Shown here: positions 6,089-12,560 of the stretch, in pieces
Numbering within the stretch: the stretch's first letter is position 1
How the letters are laid out: the number at the start of each line of letters is the position of its first letter
Assembly: GCA_012271025.1 (NCBI GenBank)
Contig: JAAXHF010000271.1
Span: 1 to 15,388, forward strand
DNA length: 15,388 nucleotides
Direction of reading: 5' to 3'
Source: Deltaproteobacteria bacterium
GTDB lineage: Bacteria > Desulfobacterota_B > Binatia > Bin18
The notes under the pieces: generated by a model
The model's database searches: none
What the model saw: only the letters and a program-made list of their open reading frames with translations
What the model was told of the DNA's origin: nothing
Translations under genes and position numbers: made by a program

Positions 6089-7102
6089 GTGCGCCCGATG
6101 AGCGCCTTATACGACATCGTGGACCAGGAACTCGGCCAGCCGACGCTTGCGGCGGCGCGAACCGTTGCCGACGAGATCCGTCGCCGTCACGGCCCGGCCG
6201 TTGCCGCAGTCGTATTCTATGGTTCGTGTCTGCGTCAGCGCACGGACCGGGGGGTGTTGGATTTCTACGTCCTGGTCGATAGCTACCGGGCCGTCTTTGC
6301 CTCGCGGGTGTTGGCCGTGCTGAATGCCGTGCTGCCGCCAAATGTGTTGTATCTGGAGGTCGGCGACGGACCACACACGCTGCGGGCCAAGTACGCGGTG
6401 ATTTCGATGCGTGACTTTGTATCTGGCGCCTCTGCCCGCAGTGTCCACGCGATTATCTGGGCACGCTTCTGCCAGCCGGCCCGACTGGTCTATAGCCGCG
6501 ACCAGGCCAGCCGGAGCCGGGTTGTCGGCGCGTGTGCGGAGGCTGTCCTGACCTTGGTCGGACGGATGGCAGCCCTGTTGCCGGCCCGCTTTCAGACTGC
6601 TGAGCTGTGGCAGCGTGGCTTCCGGGAGACTTACCGGACGGAGCTGCGGGCCGAGCAGCCCGGCACCGTCCAGGCTCTCTATCGCAGCGCGGTTGAGCGC
6701 TATGGCCGGGTTGCCGAACACGCCCTGTCCGAGTTGCGGGACCGTGGGCAATTGGTTCGAGTCGTGCCCGAACCGGGCCGGGCTGCGAAGGGCAACGCTG
6801 ATGACCGCCTCGTCAGGAAGCGATCAGCGTCCCCCTTTGCGTGGCAGGTGACGCTCTCCGACCGCCAGCGTCGCCGGCTACGCTGGGACTGGAAGATCCG
6901 GCGTGCCCTGGCCAAGGGCCGCTACGCGCTGTGGCTGCTCAAATCCGGGCTGACGTTCGATGACTGGCTGCCGTATGTGGCGTGGAAGATCAGCCGCCAT
7001 GCCGGGCTTGCCTGGCGACCGACCGACCGCCAGCGTCGCCATCCTTTCTTATTGGGCGGCCCGGCGGTTCTCAGGCTGTTGGTCCGGCGGCACCTGCGTT
7101 GA
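6089..7102 (+). CDS. Tam41-like nucleotidyltransferase (possible phosphatidate or ceramide-phosphate cytidylyltransferase)
   Basis: 337 residues from GTG 6089; ATG 6098 is an equally possible start. The segment VVFYGSCLRQ (42-50) followed by LDFYVLVD (57-64, with Asp58 and Asp64) matches the nucleotidyltransferase core of the mitochondrial CDP-diacylglycerol synthase Tam41/Mmp37, where Y-G-S-G is followed by M/L-D-F and V-D. Two later Tam41-like blocks appear in the right order: KYAVISMRDF (101-110) and ARFCQPARLVY (125-135). No transmembrane segment is obvious, in keeping with the peripheral membrane Tam41. The C-terminus is basic (RQRRRLRWDWKIRRALAKGR) and ends with DDWLPYVAWKISRHAG, which I remember only vaguely from bacterial relatives. 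By family it would attach CMP from CTP to a phosphorylated lipid. Between a lipid kinase and a ceramide locus, the substrate could be ceramide 1-phosphate. The 3' end overlaps the convergent desaturase gene by 54 bases. Confidence 0.75.
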   Translation: MRPMSALYDIVDQELGQPTLAAARTVADEIRRRHGPAVAAVVFYGSCLRQRTDRGVLDFYVLVDSYRAVFASRVLAVLNAVLPPNVLYLEVGDGPHTLRAKYAVISMRDFVSGASARSVHAIIWARFCQPARLVYSRDQASRSRVVGACAEAVLTLVGRMAALLPARFQTAELWQRGFRETYRTELRAEQPGTVQALYRSAVERYGRVAEHALSELRDRGQLVRVVPEPGRAAKGNADDRLVRKRSASPFAWQVTLSDRQRRRLRWDWKIRRALAKGRYALWLLKSGLTFDDWLPYVAWKISRHAGLAWRPTDRQRRHPFLLGGPAVLRLLVRRHLR

Positions 7103-8191
7103 GCCGTGCCGGACGAGAGCTGAGATGGCCGATCCAATACCGTTCCGGTAGGTCTGCCAATAGGGCGAATCCTGTCCCAGTTCGGCTTCGAGCCGCCGGT
7201 GGAGGAGGCCCAGGCTGTGGTAGGGGACGGTGGGCAGAAAGTGGTGCAGGGCGTGGTAGCGGAGACCGACCGGGGCGGCGGCAGCGGTCAGCACGCTGAG
7301 CACGGACTTCTTGATAAAGCGCTCCCCATTGTTTTCCTCGGGCGGGCAGCCCCGGAGCGTGATCGAGTCCAGGACCTGCTCAACCGTGGTGACGGCGTGG
7401 TCGCGGTTATGGTAGCCATGGGCGGCCAGGGTGCGGATCTGGTTGATGACCAGGATGCCGGCTCCGGTCAACCACCACTGCAGCAGCCAGACGAGCGGAA
7501 TCCAGCCCAGACAGCAGCCCAGTCCCACCCCCCAACACACAAGGCCGGCTGCGGTTTCCTGGGCGGCAAAACGGGTCCGCTGCTGTTTTGAGGGCAGCGC
7601 CCGACAATAGCGGGGGTTGATGACCAGGCTGGAAGCGTGGCGGATGACCCATCGGCGCAGCTGCGGCAGACACGCCGCCAACGGGCCGATGACACTCCAG
7701 CGCACGACCAGCAAGACCGGCACGAGGCTGACCTGGACGACAAACCACACCAGCCCGAGCGGGCGGCTGTGGGCCAGGGGCAGATATTCGGGGTCATTCG
7801 GGGTGCCAAAGCTTGCCTGGCGGTGATGATCGCCGTGCGTATCGTACATGATGCTGGGAACCAGGAGCGGAAAACCGACCAACAGCAGCCAGGCGGTTTC
7901 AAAACCGGGCAGGGCGCGGCGCTTGAGGTGGGCGAGTTCGTGGATGAACAGTGCGGCCCGGAGCAGGGCCAGGACGGCGGCGGTGCTGCACCCCAGATAG
8001 ACCACGGAACCGAACGGCACGGACAGACTCAGACCAAAAAACCCCCAGCCCAGCCCGGCCGAGACCAGCAGGTCGGCCCAATACTTCCACGGCTGGGGCT
8101 GAAAAGCGCTGGCAAACCGGCGTCTATAATCGGCCGCACTAAACGAGGTGGCGGCGGTTGTTGGCAGGCTGACGGGGGGAGGCTCAGACAT
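7049..8191 (-). CDS. Membrane fatty acid desaturase / hydroxylase
   Basis: 380 residues from ATG 8191; an in-frame TTG at 8221 would add ten residues, but ATG is preferred. The three histidine boxes of the di-iron membrane desaturases are present: HELAH at 84-88, HGDHH at 119-123 and HALHH at 313-317. An additional HGYHNRDH lies at 258-265. Hydrophobic segments flank the boxes (about 43-83, 100-115, 145-175, 215-255), fitting a four-helix integral membrane enzyme. Family members insert double bonds or hydroxyls in acyl chains or sphingoid bases using oxygen and an electron donor; no donor gene is in the window. It sits between the head-group trio and the ceramide synthesis genes and is transcribed toward the trio, so a sphingolipid substrate is inferred from context. 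It has its own promoter-like site at 8245-8272. Confidence 0.9.
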   Translation of the reverse strand: MSEPPPVSLPTTAATSFSAADYRRRFASAFQPQPWKYWADLLVSAGLGWGFFGLSLSVPFGSVVYLGCSTAAVLALLRAALFIHELAHLKRRALPGFETAWLLLVGFPLLVPSIMYDTHGDHHRQASFGTPNDPEYLPLAHSRPLGLVWFVVQVSLVPVLLVVRWSVIGPLAACLPQLRRWVIRHASSLVINPRYCRALPSKQQRTRFAAQETAAGLVCWGVGLGCCLGWIPLVWLLQWWLTGAGILVINQIRTLAAHGYHNRDHAVTTVEQVLDSITLRGCPPEENNGERFIKKSVLSVLTAAAAPVGLRYHALHHFLPTVPYHSLGLLHRRLEAELGQDSPYWQTYRNGIGSAISALVRHGSTQVPPDQQPENRRAAQ

Positions 8192-8244
8192 GCGGCTGGG
8201 TATCCTGTTTGCGGGGGGCAACCGGGAACTGACGCTGGGGAAAG

Positions 8245-8272
8245 ACTAAAGGGCTCTCTGTGAGAGTGTCAA
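8245..8272 (-). promoter_or_regulatory. Probable promoter of the desaturase gene with palindrome in its spacer
   Basis: Minus strand: perfect TTGACA (8267-8272), a 16-base spacer, then TTTAGT (8245-8250, four of six). The ATG lies about 54 bases downstream. The spacer contains an inverted repeat, CTCTC-TGT-GAGAG (8254-8266), placed where a bound repressor would block RNA polymerase. Promoter likely; operator speculative. Confidence 0.5.
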
Positions 8273-8321
8273 GGGTCGGGCGGCGCGGACGGAAGGTGTT
8301 TTGAGCCTGGGCTCGCGCTAC

Positions 8322-8350
8322 TTGGTAAATAGCCTGAAATCTGGTATCTA
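8322..8350 (+). promoter_or_regulatory. Possible promoter of the ceramide synthesis operon
   Basis: Plus strand: TTGGTA (8322-8327), a 17-base spacer, then TATCTA (8345-8350) preceded by TGG, giving an extended -10 form (TG-n-TATCTA). The GTG start is 34 bases further on. Together with the minus-strand site at 8245-8272 this makes the 192-base spacer 8192-8383 a divergent promoter region. The match is weak. Confidence 0.28.
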
Positions 8351-8383
8351 GCGACGGATTATGTCGAATTTCTGGATACATGG

Positions 8384-9397
8384 GTGAGGCAAACACAGCA
8401 AACAGCTCTGGCTCCGGGCAGCCGGGTTTTGGTCACGGGTGGGACAGGTTTTGTGGGGTCCCACCTGCTCGAAACCCTCGCCCCACAGCCCTTCCAGCTG
8501 CGGGCTCTGGTCCGTAAGACGGAGGATGTGGCGCGGCTTGAGGCGCGCGGCGTGCAGTGCATTCAGGGTGATCTGTGCGACCCTGCGGCCCTGACTCGGG
8601 CTGTTGCCGATGTCGATGTGGTCTTGCATGTCGCGGCGGTCACGAAAGCCCGCCCTGAGGCCGTCTACGAGCAGGTCAACGGCCAGGGGACGCGGGCGCT
8701 GGTTGCGGCGATCCGGGCCGCCCCGTCACGTCCCCGCCGGTTTGTCTATCTCAGCTCTCTGGCTGCGGTTGGCCCGGCCCGCAACGGCCAGCCGGTGTGT
8801 GTGGACGACCCGCCCCGGCCATTGACGGCCTACGGACGCAGCAAATTGGCCGGAGAACTGGCCTGCCGCTCGCTGATGGAGGAGACCGAGGTCGTGATCC
8901 TGCGTGCGCCGGTGGTGTACGGGCCGCGCGACCGCGACTTTTTTCTGCTGTTTCAACTGGCTATGCAGGGGATCTTTCTCATGCCCAAAGGAGCCGAGGG
9001 GCTCCTTCAGTTCGTCCATGTCCATGATCTGGTCGATGCCGTGATTCGAGCCGCAACCCTTGCCAAGGTGGCGGGGATCTATCATATTGCCGAGGCGCGG
9101 TCCTACTCGCGGGGGGATATTGTGACCGGGCTTGCGCACGCGCTCGGACGGCGAGTCCGCACGGTGCGCGTACCCCACTGGCTGGTGCGGCTGGCGGCTG
9201 GTTGCAGTGAATTGGGCGCGGCGATGATGGGGCGGACGACGATCTTTAATCGGGATAAAGTTCAGGAATTACTGGCACCTGGATGGTTGTGTGAAACCGC
9301 AGCGGCCCGACAGGACTTGTGTTTTGAAGCCCGCATACCACTGTCTGAAGGCTTGACGCGTACAGCCGCGTGGTATCGAGAACAAGGCTGGCTGTAG
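8384..9397 (+). CDS. NAD(P)-dependent extended SDR (epimerase/3-beta-HSD type), candidate ceramide reductase
   Basis: 337 residues from GTG 8384; no in-frame ATG precedes the Rossmann motif and no clear SD is seen. The nucleotide loop is TGGTGFVG at 18-25, the catalytic Tyr and Lys are in AYGRSK (Y150 and K154), and the usual Ser lies in YLSSLA (124-125). Length and the substrate half (PVVYGPRDRDF, HVHDLVDAV) fit the extended SDR class that includes 3-beta-hydroxysteroid dehydrogenases. In Caulobacter an enzyme of this class (CerR) reduces the 3-oxo group after N-acylation of the sphingoid base, and the position directly upstream of the SPT-like gene suggests the same here. Other roles such as sugar nucleotide or sterol chemistry are possible from sequence alone. 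It is the first gene of the operon reaching 11842. Confidence 0.86.
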   Translation: MRQTQQTALAPGSRVLVTGGTGFVGSHLLETLAPQPFQLRALVRKTEDVARLEARGVQCIQGDLCDPAALTRAVADVDVVLHVAAVTKARPEAVYEQVNGQGTRALVAAIRAAPSRPRRFVYLSSLAAVGPARNGQPVCVDDPPRPLTAYGRSKLAGELACRSLMEETEVVILRAPVVYGPRDRDFFLLFQLAMQGIFLMPKGAEGLLQFVHVHDLVDAVIRAATLAKVAGIYHIAEARSYSRGDIVTGLAHALGRRVRTVRVPHWLVRLAAGCSELGAAMMGRTTIFNRDKVQELLAPGWLCETAAARQDLCFEARIPLSEGLTRTAAWYREQGWL

Positions 9398-9405
9398 GAG
9401 CAAAT

Positions 9406-9492
9406 ATGAATCGAGGGAAGGGGCGAAGCCGTCCGATATGGCTCCCTGTTGGAAATCTTGAGTCTGTGACCGGAGAGGGGGGGGCTGGATGA
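9406..9492 (+). CDS. Candidate 28-codon leader ORF, translationally coupled to the SPT-like gene
   Basis: The ORF begins MNRGKGRSRPIW and ends GEGGAG. The ATG at 9406 has an SD (AGGAG) five bases upstream; that site overlaps the TAG stop of the SDR gene. Its TGA stop (9490-9492) overlaps the ATG of the next gene (9489-9491) as ATGA, the classic coupling arrangement. The product is basic at the N-terminus and has no recognised domain. It lies in the 91-base gap, the longest inside this operon. It could be a leader peptide that carries ribosomes onto the SPT-like start, a real small protein, or chance; the SPT-like gene also has its own G-rich SD. Confidence 0.42.
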   Translation: MNRGKGRSRPIWLPVGNLESVTGEGGAG

Positions 9493-10685
9493 AACTGTTG
9501 GACAAATGTGCTCGCTTTACACGGGCCCGGGAGGCGCAAGCCGGGGGATATTATCCTTTCTTTATCCCTATTGAAGCGTCTGACGGGACACAGGTCAGGG
9601 TAGGTGGCGAATCCATGATCATGATGGGTTCGAATAACTACCTGGGTCTGACCCATCACCCCAAGGTTATTGAAGCGGCGGCCGATACCTTGCAGCGCTA
9701 CGGGAGTGGCTGCACCGGCAGCCGTTTTCTGAACGGTACGCTTGATCTGCACGAACAACTCGAGGACCGCTTGGCCCGATTCCTCAACAAAGAAGCCGCC
9801 CTGGTGTTCAGCACCGGCTACCAGACCAATCTGGGTGTGGTGGCCGGCCTGATCGGACGCGGCGACTATCTGTACCTCGATAAGCTCAACCACGCGAGTC
9901 TGGTCGACAGTGCCCGCCTGGCCTACGGAACGGTGTGTCGCTATCCGCACGAGGATTTGAGCATTCTGGAGCAGCAGCTGGCCCACAGCCCGAATAATGC
10001 CGGAAAACTCATTGTTACCGACGGGGTCTTCTCCATGGACGGCGACATTGTTGCGCTGCCGGAGCTGGTCCGTCTGTCCGAGCAGTATGAGGCCGACATC
10101 CTGGTTGATGACGCCCACGGTTTTGGCGTGCTGGGCGAGCGGGGCGCCGGGACGGCCGAACACTACCGGCTCGAAGACCAGGTCATGCTGATTGTGGCCA
10201 CCTTTTCGAAATCCCTGGCTTCCATTGGAGGAGTGGTGGCCGGGCCCGAGCCGGTGATTCATTATCTCAAGCATCACGCCCGCTCCTTGATTTTCAGCGC
10301 CAGCATGCCGCCGGCTTCAGTCGCCACGGTCTTGGCTGCGCTCGACGTGATTGAGGCTGAACCCGAGCGACGGACAGCCCTGTGGCGAAACACCCGCCGG
10401 ATGCAGGACGGGCTGAAGAGCCTGGGCTATGATATCGGAGTCAGCGAAACCCCGATCATTCCTGTTGTCACCGGCCAGCCGATTGAGACCTGGCTGCTGT
10501 GGAAATCGCTCTACGACGGCGGGATTTTTACCAATCCGGTCATCCCGCCGGCGGTCCCCGACCACGCCTGTCGGGTGCGGATTTCCATGATGGCGACGCA
10601 TACCGACGAACAGATTGACTTCGTGCTCGACGCCTTTGCGCGTGGCCGTCATCATTTGGGCATTCGCAGCCAGGTGGCGGTCTAA
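9489..10685 (+). CDS. spt: Serine palmitoyltransferase-type alpha-oxoamine synthase
   Basis: 398 residues from ATG 9489, with a purine-rich SD (GGAGAGGGGGG) upstream and an in-frame stop before it. It is a PLP enzyme of the alpha-oxoamine synthase family: MMGSNNYLGL (45-54), GSGCTGSRFLNGT (72-84), the ring-stacking His135 in KLNHASLVD, the Asp207 to His210 motif in VDDAHGFG, and the Schiff-base Lys241 in TFSKSLASIGG. The family includes serine palmitoyltransferase, 8-amino-7-oxononanoate synthase, 2-amino-3-ketobutyrate ligase and ALA synthase. The next gene is a ceramide-synthase-type GNAT protein 17 bases away, and no biotin or threonine genes are nearby, so condensation of serine with a long-chain acyl thioester to 3-oxo-sphinganine is the best reading. 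Soluble, first committed step of sphingolipid synthesis. Confidence 0.86.
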   Translation: MKLLDKCARFTRAREAQAGGYYPFFIPIEASDGTQVRVGGESMIMMGSNNYLGLTHHPKVIEAAADTLQRYGSGCTGSRFLNGTLDLHEQLEDRLARFLNKEAALVFSTGYQTNLGVVAGLIGRGDYLYLDKLNHASLVDSARLAYGTVCRYPHEDLSILEQQLAHSPNNAGKLIVTDGVFSMDGDIVALPELVRLSEQYEADILVDDAHGFGVLGERGAGTAEHYRLEDQVMLIVATFSKSLASIGGVVAGPEPVIHYLKHHARSLIFSASMPPASVATVLAALDVIEAEPERRTALWRNTRRMQDGLKSLGYDIGVSETPIIPVVTGQPIETWLLWKSLYDGGIFTNPVIPPAVPDHACRVRISMMATHTDEQIDFVLDAFARGRHHLGIRSQVAV

Positions 10686-10702
10686 ACGGCCTGGGCGGAG
10701 TC

Positions 10703-11842
10703 GTGGGCGGTCGGGACCAGCAGGCCGTGCGGGTGGTCCCGGTTCGGCGTCGCTCGGCGCTGCGTGCTTTTCTGCACCTGCCCGGACGCCTGTACCGCCA
10801 TGAGCCAGTCTGGGTTCCCCCTCTGCTGTTTGACCTCAAGGCGCAGCTGAACCCCGACAGACACCCCTTTCATCAGCACGCGACAGTCGAGTATTTTCTC
10901 GCCCTGCGGGCCGAAGAAGTCGTCGGCCGCATTGCGGCTATTGTGAACCACCGCTACGTCTCGTTTCACAAGCGACCGGTCGGATTTTTCGGTTTTTTCG
11001 AGAGCGTCGATGACCCGGCCGTTGCTGCGGCTCTGCTCGGCGTGGCTGAGCGCTGGGCTGCTGAGCGGGGCATGAGCCATATCCAGGGTCCGATGAATTT
11101 TTCGACCAATGAGATGTGTGGGCTGCTGGTTGACGGCTTTGAACACCCGCCGATGCTGATGATGCCCTACAACCCGGCCTACTACGCGGGGCTGATCGAA
11201 GCCGCCGGCTATCACAAGGCCAAAGACTTGTTCGCCTACCTGATAGACGTCCGTGCCGATGCGACCCCCCCCGCCCGTCTGGTGCGGGGGGTCGAGCGTT
11301 TGCAGAGGACGCAGCAGGTGACCATCCGCCCGATTGACCGGCGCCGCTTTGAGACCGAAATCCGCCAGCTGTTCGATATCTACCAGCAGGCTTGGCAGGA
11401 CAACTGGGGCTTTGTGCCGGTGACCGAGGCCGAGCTTGCGCATTTTGTTAAGCAGGTACGCTGGATTGCCGACCCGCGGCTGTGTCTGATTGCTGAGGTT
11501 GAGGGGCAGCCGGTCGGATTTGCCTTGGCGCTACCGGATTATAATCAGGTCTTGCGGCGGACGAACGGGCGGCTGCTGCCGTGGGGCTGGCTGAAGCTGG
11601 TGTGGCACTGGCGTTCGGTGAATGCGGCTCGAATTCTGCTGCTGGGGCTCAAGCCGGGCGTCCGGCTCAGGGGGCTGGATGCCATGCTGTATCTCAAACT
11701 CTGGCACGAGGCGCCCAAGAACGGCTATCCATATGTGGAGTGCTCGTGGATCCTTGAGGATAACTGGCCGATGATCCGCGGCCTGGAGCGGATGGGGGCG
11801 GTGCGCTATAAGACGTATCGGGTGTACGAAAAGGCCTTGTGA
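10703..11842 (+). CDS. Double-GNAT protein, candidate bacterial ceramide synthase (sphingoid base N-acyltransferase)
   Basis: 379 residues from GTG 10703, with GGCGGAG a few bases upstream. No membrane segments. The protein reads as two GNAT-like halves. The N-terminal half has VGFFGFFES (93-101), GPMNFSTNEMCG (129-140) and MMPYNPAYYAGLIEAAGY (153-170). The C-terminal half has NWGFVPVT, LCLIAEVEGQPVGFALALPD and, near the end, WILEDNWPMIRGLERMGA, the usual GNAT ending where a neighbouring helix precedes the last strand. Bacterial ceramide synthase of Caulobacter (bCerS), unrelated to the eukaryotic enzyme, is a GNAT-like protein encoded near the SPT gene. Here it lies 17 bases after the SPT-like gene, so the same reaction, N-acylation of the sphingoid base, is inferred. 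The assignment rests on context and recalled family resemblance. Confidence 0.8.
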   Translation: MGGRDQQAVRVVPVRRRSALRAFLHLPGRLYRHEPVWVPPLLFDLKAQLNPDRHPFHQHATVEYFLALRAEEVVGRIAAIVNHRYVSFHKRPVGFFGFFESVDDPAVAAALLGVAERWAAERGMSHIQGPMNFSTNEMCGLLVDGFEHPPMLMMPYNPAYYAGLIEAAGYHKAKDLFAYLIDVRADATPPARLVRGVERLQRTQQVTIRPIDRRRFETEIRQLFDIYQQAWQDNWGFVPVTEAELAHFVKQVRWIADPRLCLIAEVEGQPVGFALALPDYNQVLRRTNGRLLPWGWLKLVWHWRSVNAARILLLGLKPGVRLRGLDAMLYLKLWHEAPKNGYPYVECSWILEDNWPMIRGLERMGAVRYKTYRVYEKAL

Positions 11843-11907
11843 GCATACGTCCCCTCCTTCTGCAAGCGGTCCGACCTGTCCATGCCGAATGTCTGACCCG
11901 TTTCCAC

Positions 11908-12426
11908 TCATTGCGCTTGTGGAGTGATTATCACGCTGGGAGTGTCCTCAACGTTGGTCATCTCCAGGTGTTGGGTCGCCTGATTCCACTCGAACGTCGT
12001 AGTCTCTCCTGGACTAGGGAAATCAGAGATCTGGCACTCGCCACTGGCTCCTATCAGAAACTCCTCTCCTGCGGTCGTTACCTCGAACGTGCTCTCCGCA
12101 AACACGACGCCGTTGTCATAGGCTTTGGCGGTGTGTTTTCCATCGCCTAGTATCGCCCAGTTGAAAAAGGAGAAAAAGGCGTTGTTTCCATCATCGCCAC
12201 AGGCTGCCACTGTGTCTCCCCGAGAAAATCCATACGTGGTGGGAATAACGTCTCCATCGTTGAAGCGAATCGTAACGTTGCCCCGAGCTTCACACTTCCA
12301 GCCATGGATTACCCCAATTCCCGACAGTTTGTCTCCATTGCTCGGCACATCGAGGGCAGATTGAGCGTGAACCAGAGCCGGGACCAGGACAACAGATATA
12401 ATCCAGATACGATGTAGAAAAGACAT
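11908..12426 (-). CDS. Small secreted protein of unknown function
   Basis: 172 residues with a strong SD (AGGAGGTG) upstream of the ATG at 12424-12426. The signal peptide runs to about residue 21 (VLVPALVHAQ). The mature part is a single compact domain with three cysteines (45, 76, 131). Notable elements are IGVIHGWKC (37-45), FNDGDVIPTTYGFSRGDT (55-72), CGDDGNNAFFSFFNWAILGDG (76-96, with Gly-Asp turns), HTAKAYDNG (98-106), and the final SGECQISDFPSPG segment. The acidic turns suggest a beta-sandwich that may bind calcium or carry a surface ligand, but no named family was recognised. It follows the large secreted protease gene on the same strand after a 134-base gap. The start of the mature region is similar in style to repeat modules of secreted proteins in related uncultured bacteria; that recollection could not be checked. 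Confidence 0.85.
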   Translation of the reverse strand: MSFLHRIWIISVVLVPALVHAQSALDVPSNGDKLSGIGVIHGWKCEARGNVTIRFNDGDVIPTTYGFSRGDTVAACGDDGNNAFFSFFNWAILGDGKHTAKAYDNGVVFAESTFEVTTAGEEFLIGASGECQISDFPSPGETTTFEWNQATQHLEMTNVEDTPSVIITPQAQ

Positions 12427-12560
12427 CCAGCACCTCCTAACAAGTAAGACGTAAAGTTGTCGGGCTATGTTCCGCTCTGTTGGGACCTCAGCCCCTCAAG
12501 GGTGGGCACTCCAGTTTTCACCGCGCTTCAGCATGGAATGCGTGAATGGTCCGAGTTAGC

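Noticed and set aside
6868..7045. Short repeated sequence ACCGCCAGCGTCGCC within the Tam41-like gene
   Set aside because: A 15-base match coding D-R-Q-R-R in two Arg-rich places; most likely chance in GC-rich basic coding sequence.
9246..10277. Long minus-strand ORF of 343 codons
   Set aside because: It is antisense to the SPT-like gene and the end of the SDR gene, both with clear family motifs. No domain is visible in it.
9489..10685. Reading the PLP enzyme as BioF or Kbl
   Set aside because: The family motifs alone allow this, but there are no biotin or threonine catabolism genes nearby, and the next gene is of ceramide synthase type. SPT is the better reading, though only a tree would settle it.
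11843..11907. Bidirectional terminator between convergent genes
   Set aside because: No stem with a T-run on either strand was found in these 65 bases.
11839..12150. Plus-strand ORF of 103 codons whose GTG overlaps the stop of the double-GNAT gene as GTGA
   Set aside because: Most of it is antisense to the secreted-protein gene at 11908-12426, which has a strong SD, signal peptide and coherent composition. The plus-strand product has no recognisable features.
12427..12560. Terminator between the protease and secreted-protein genes
   Set aside because: Only a very short stem around CCCTTGAGGG was found, with no T-run after it. No intrinsic terminator can be supported here.
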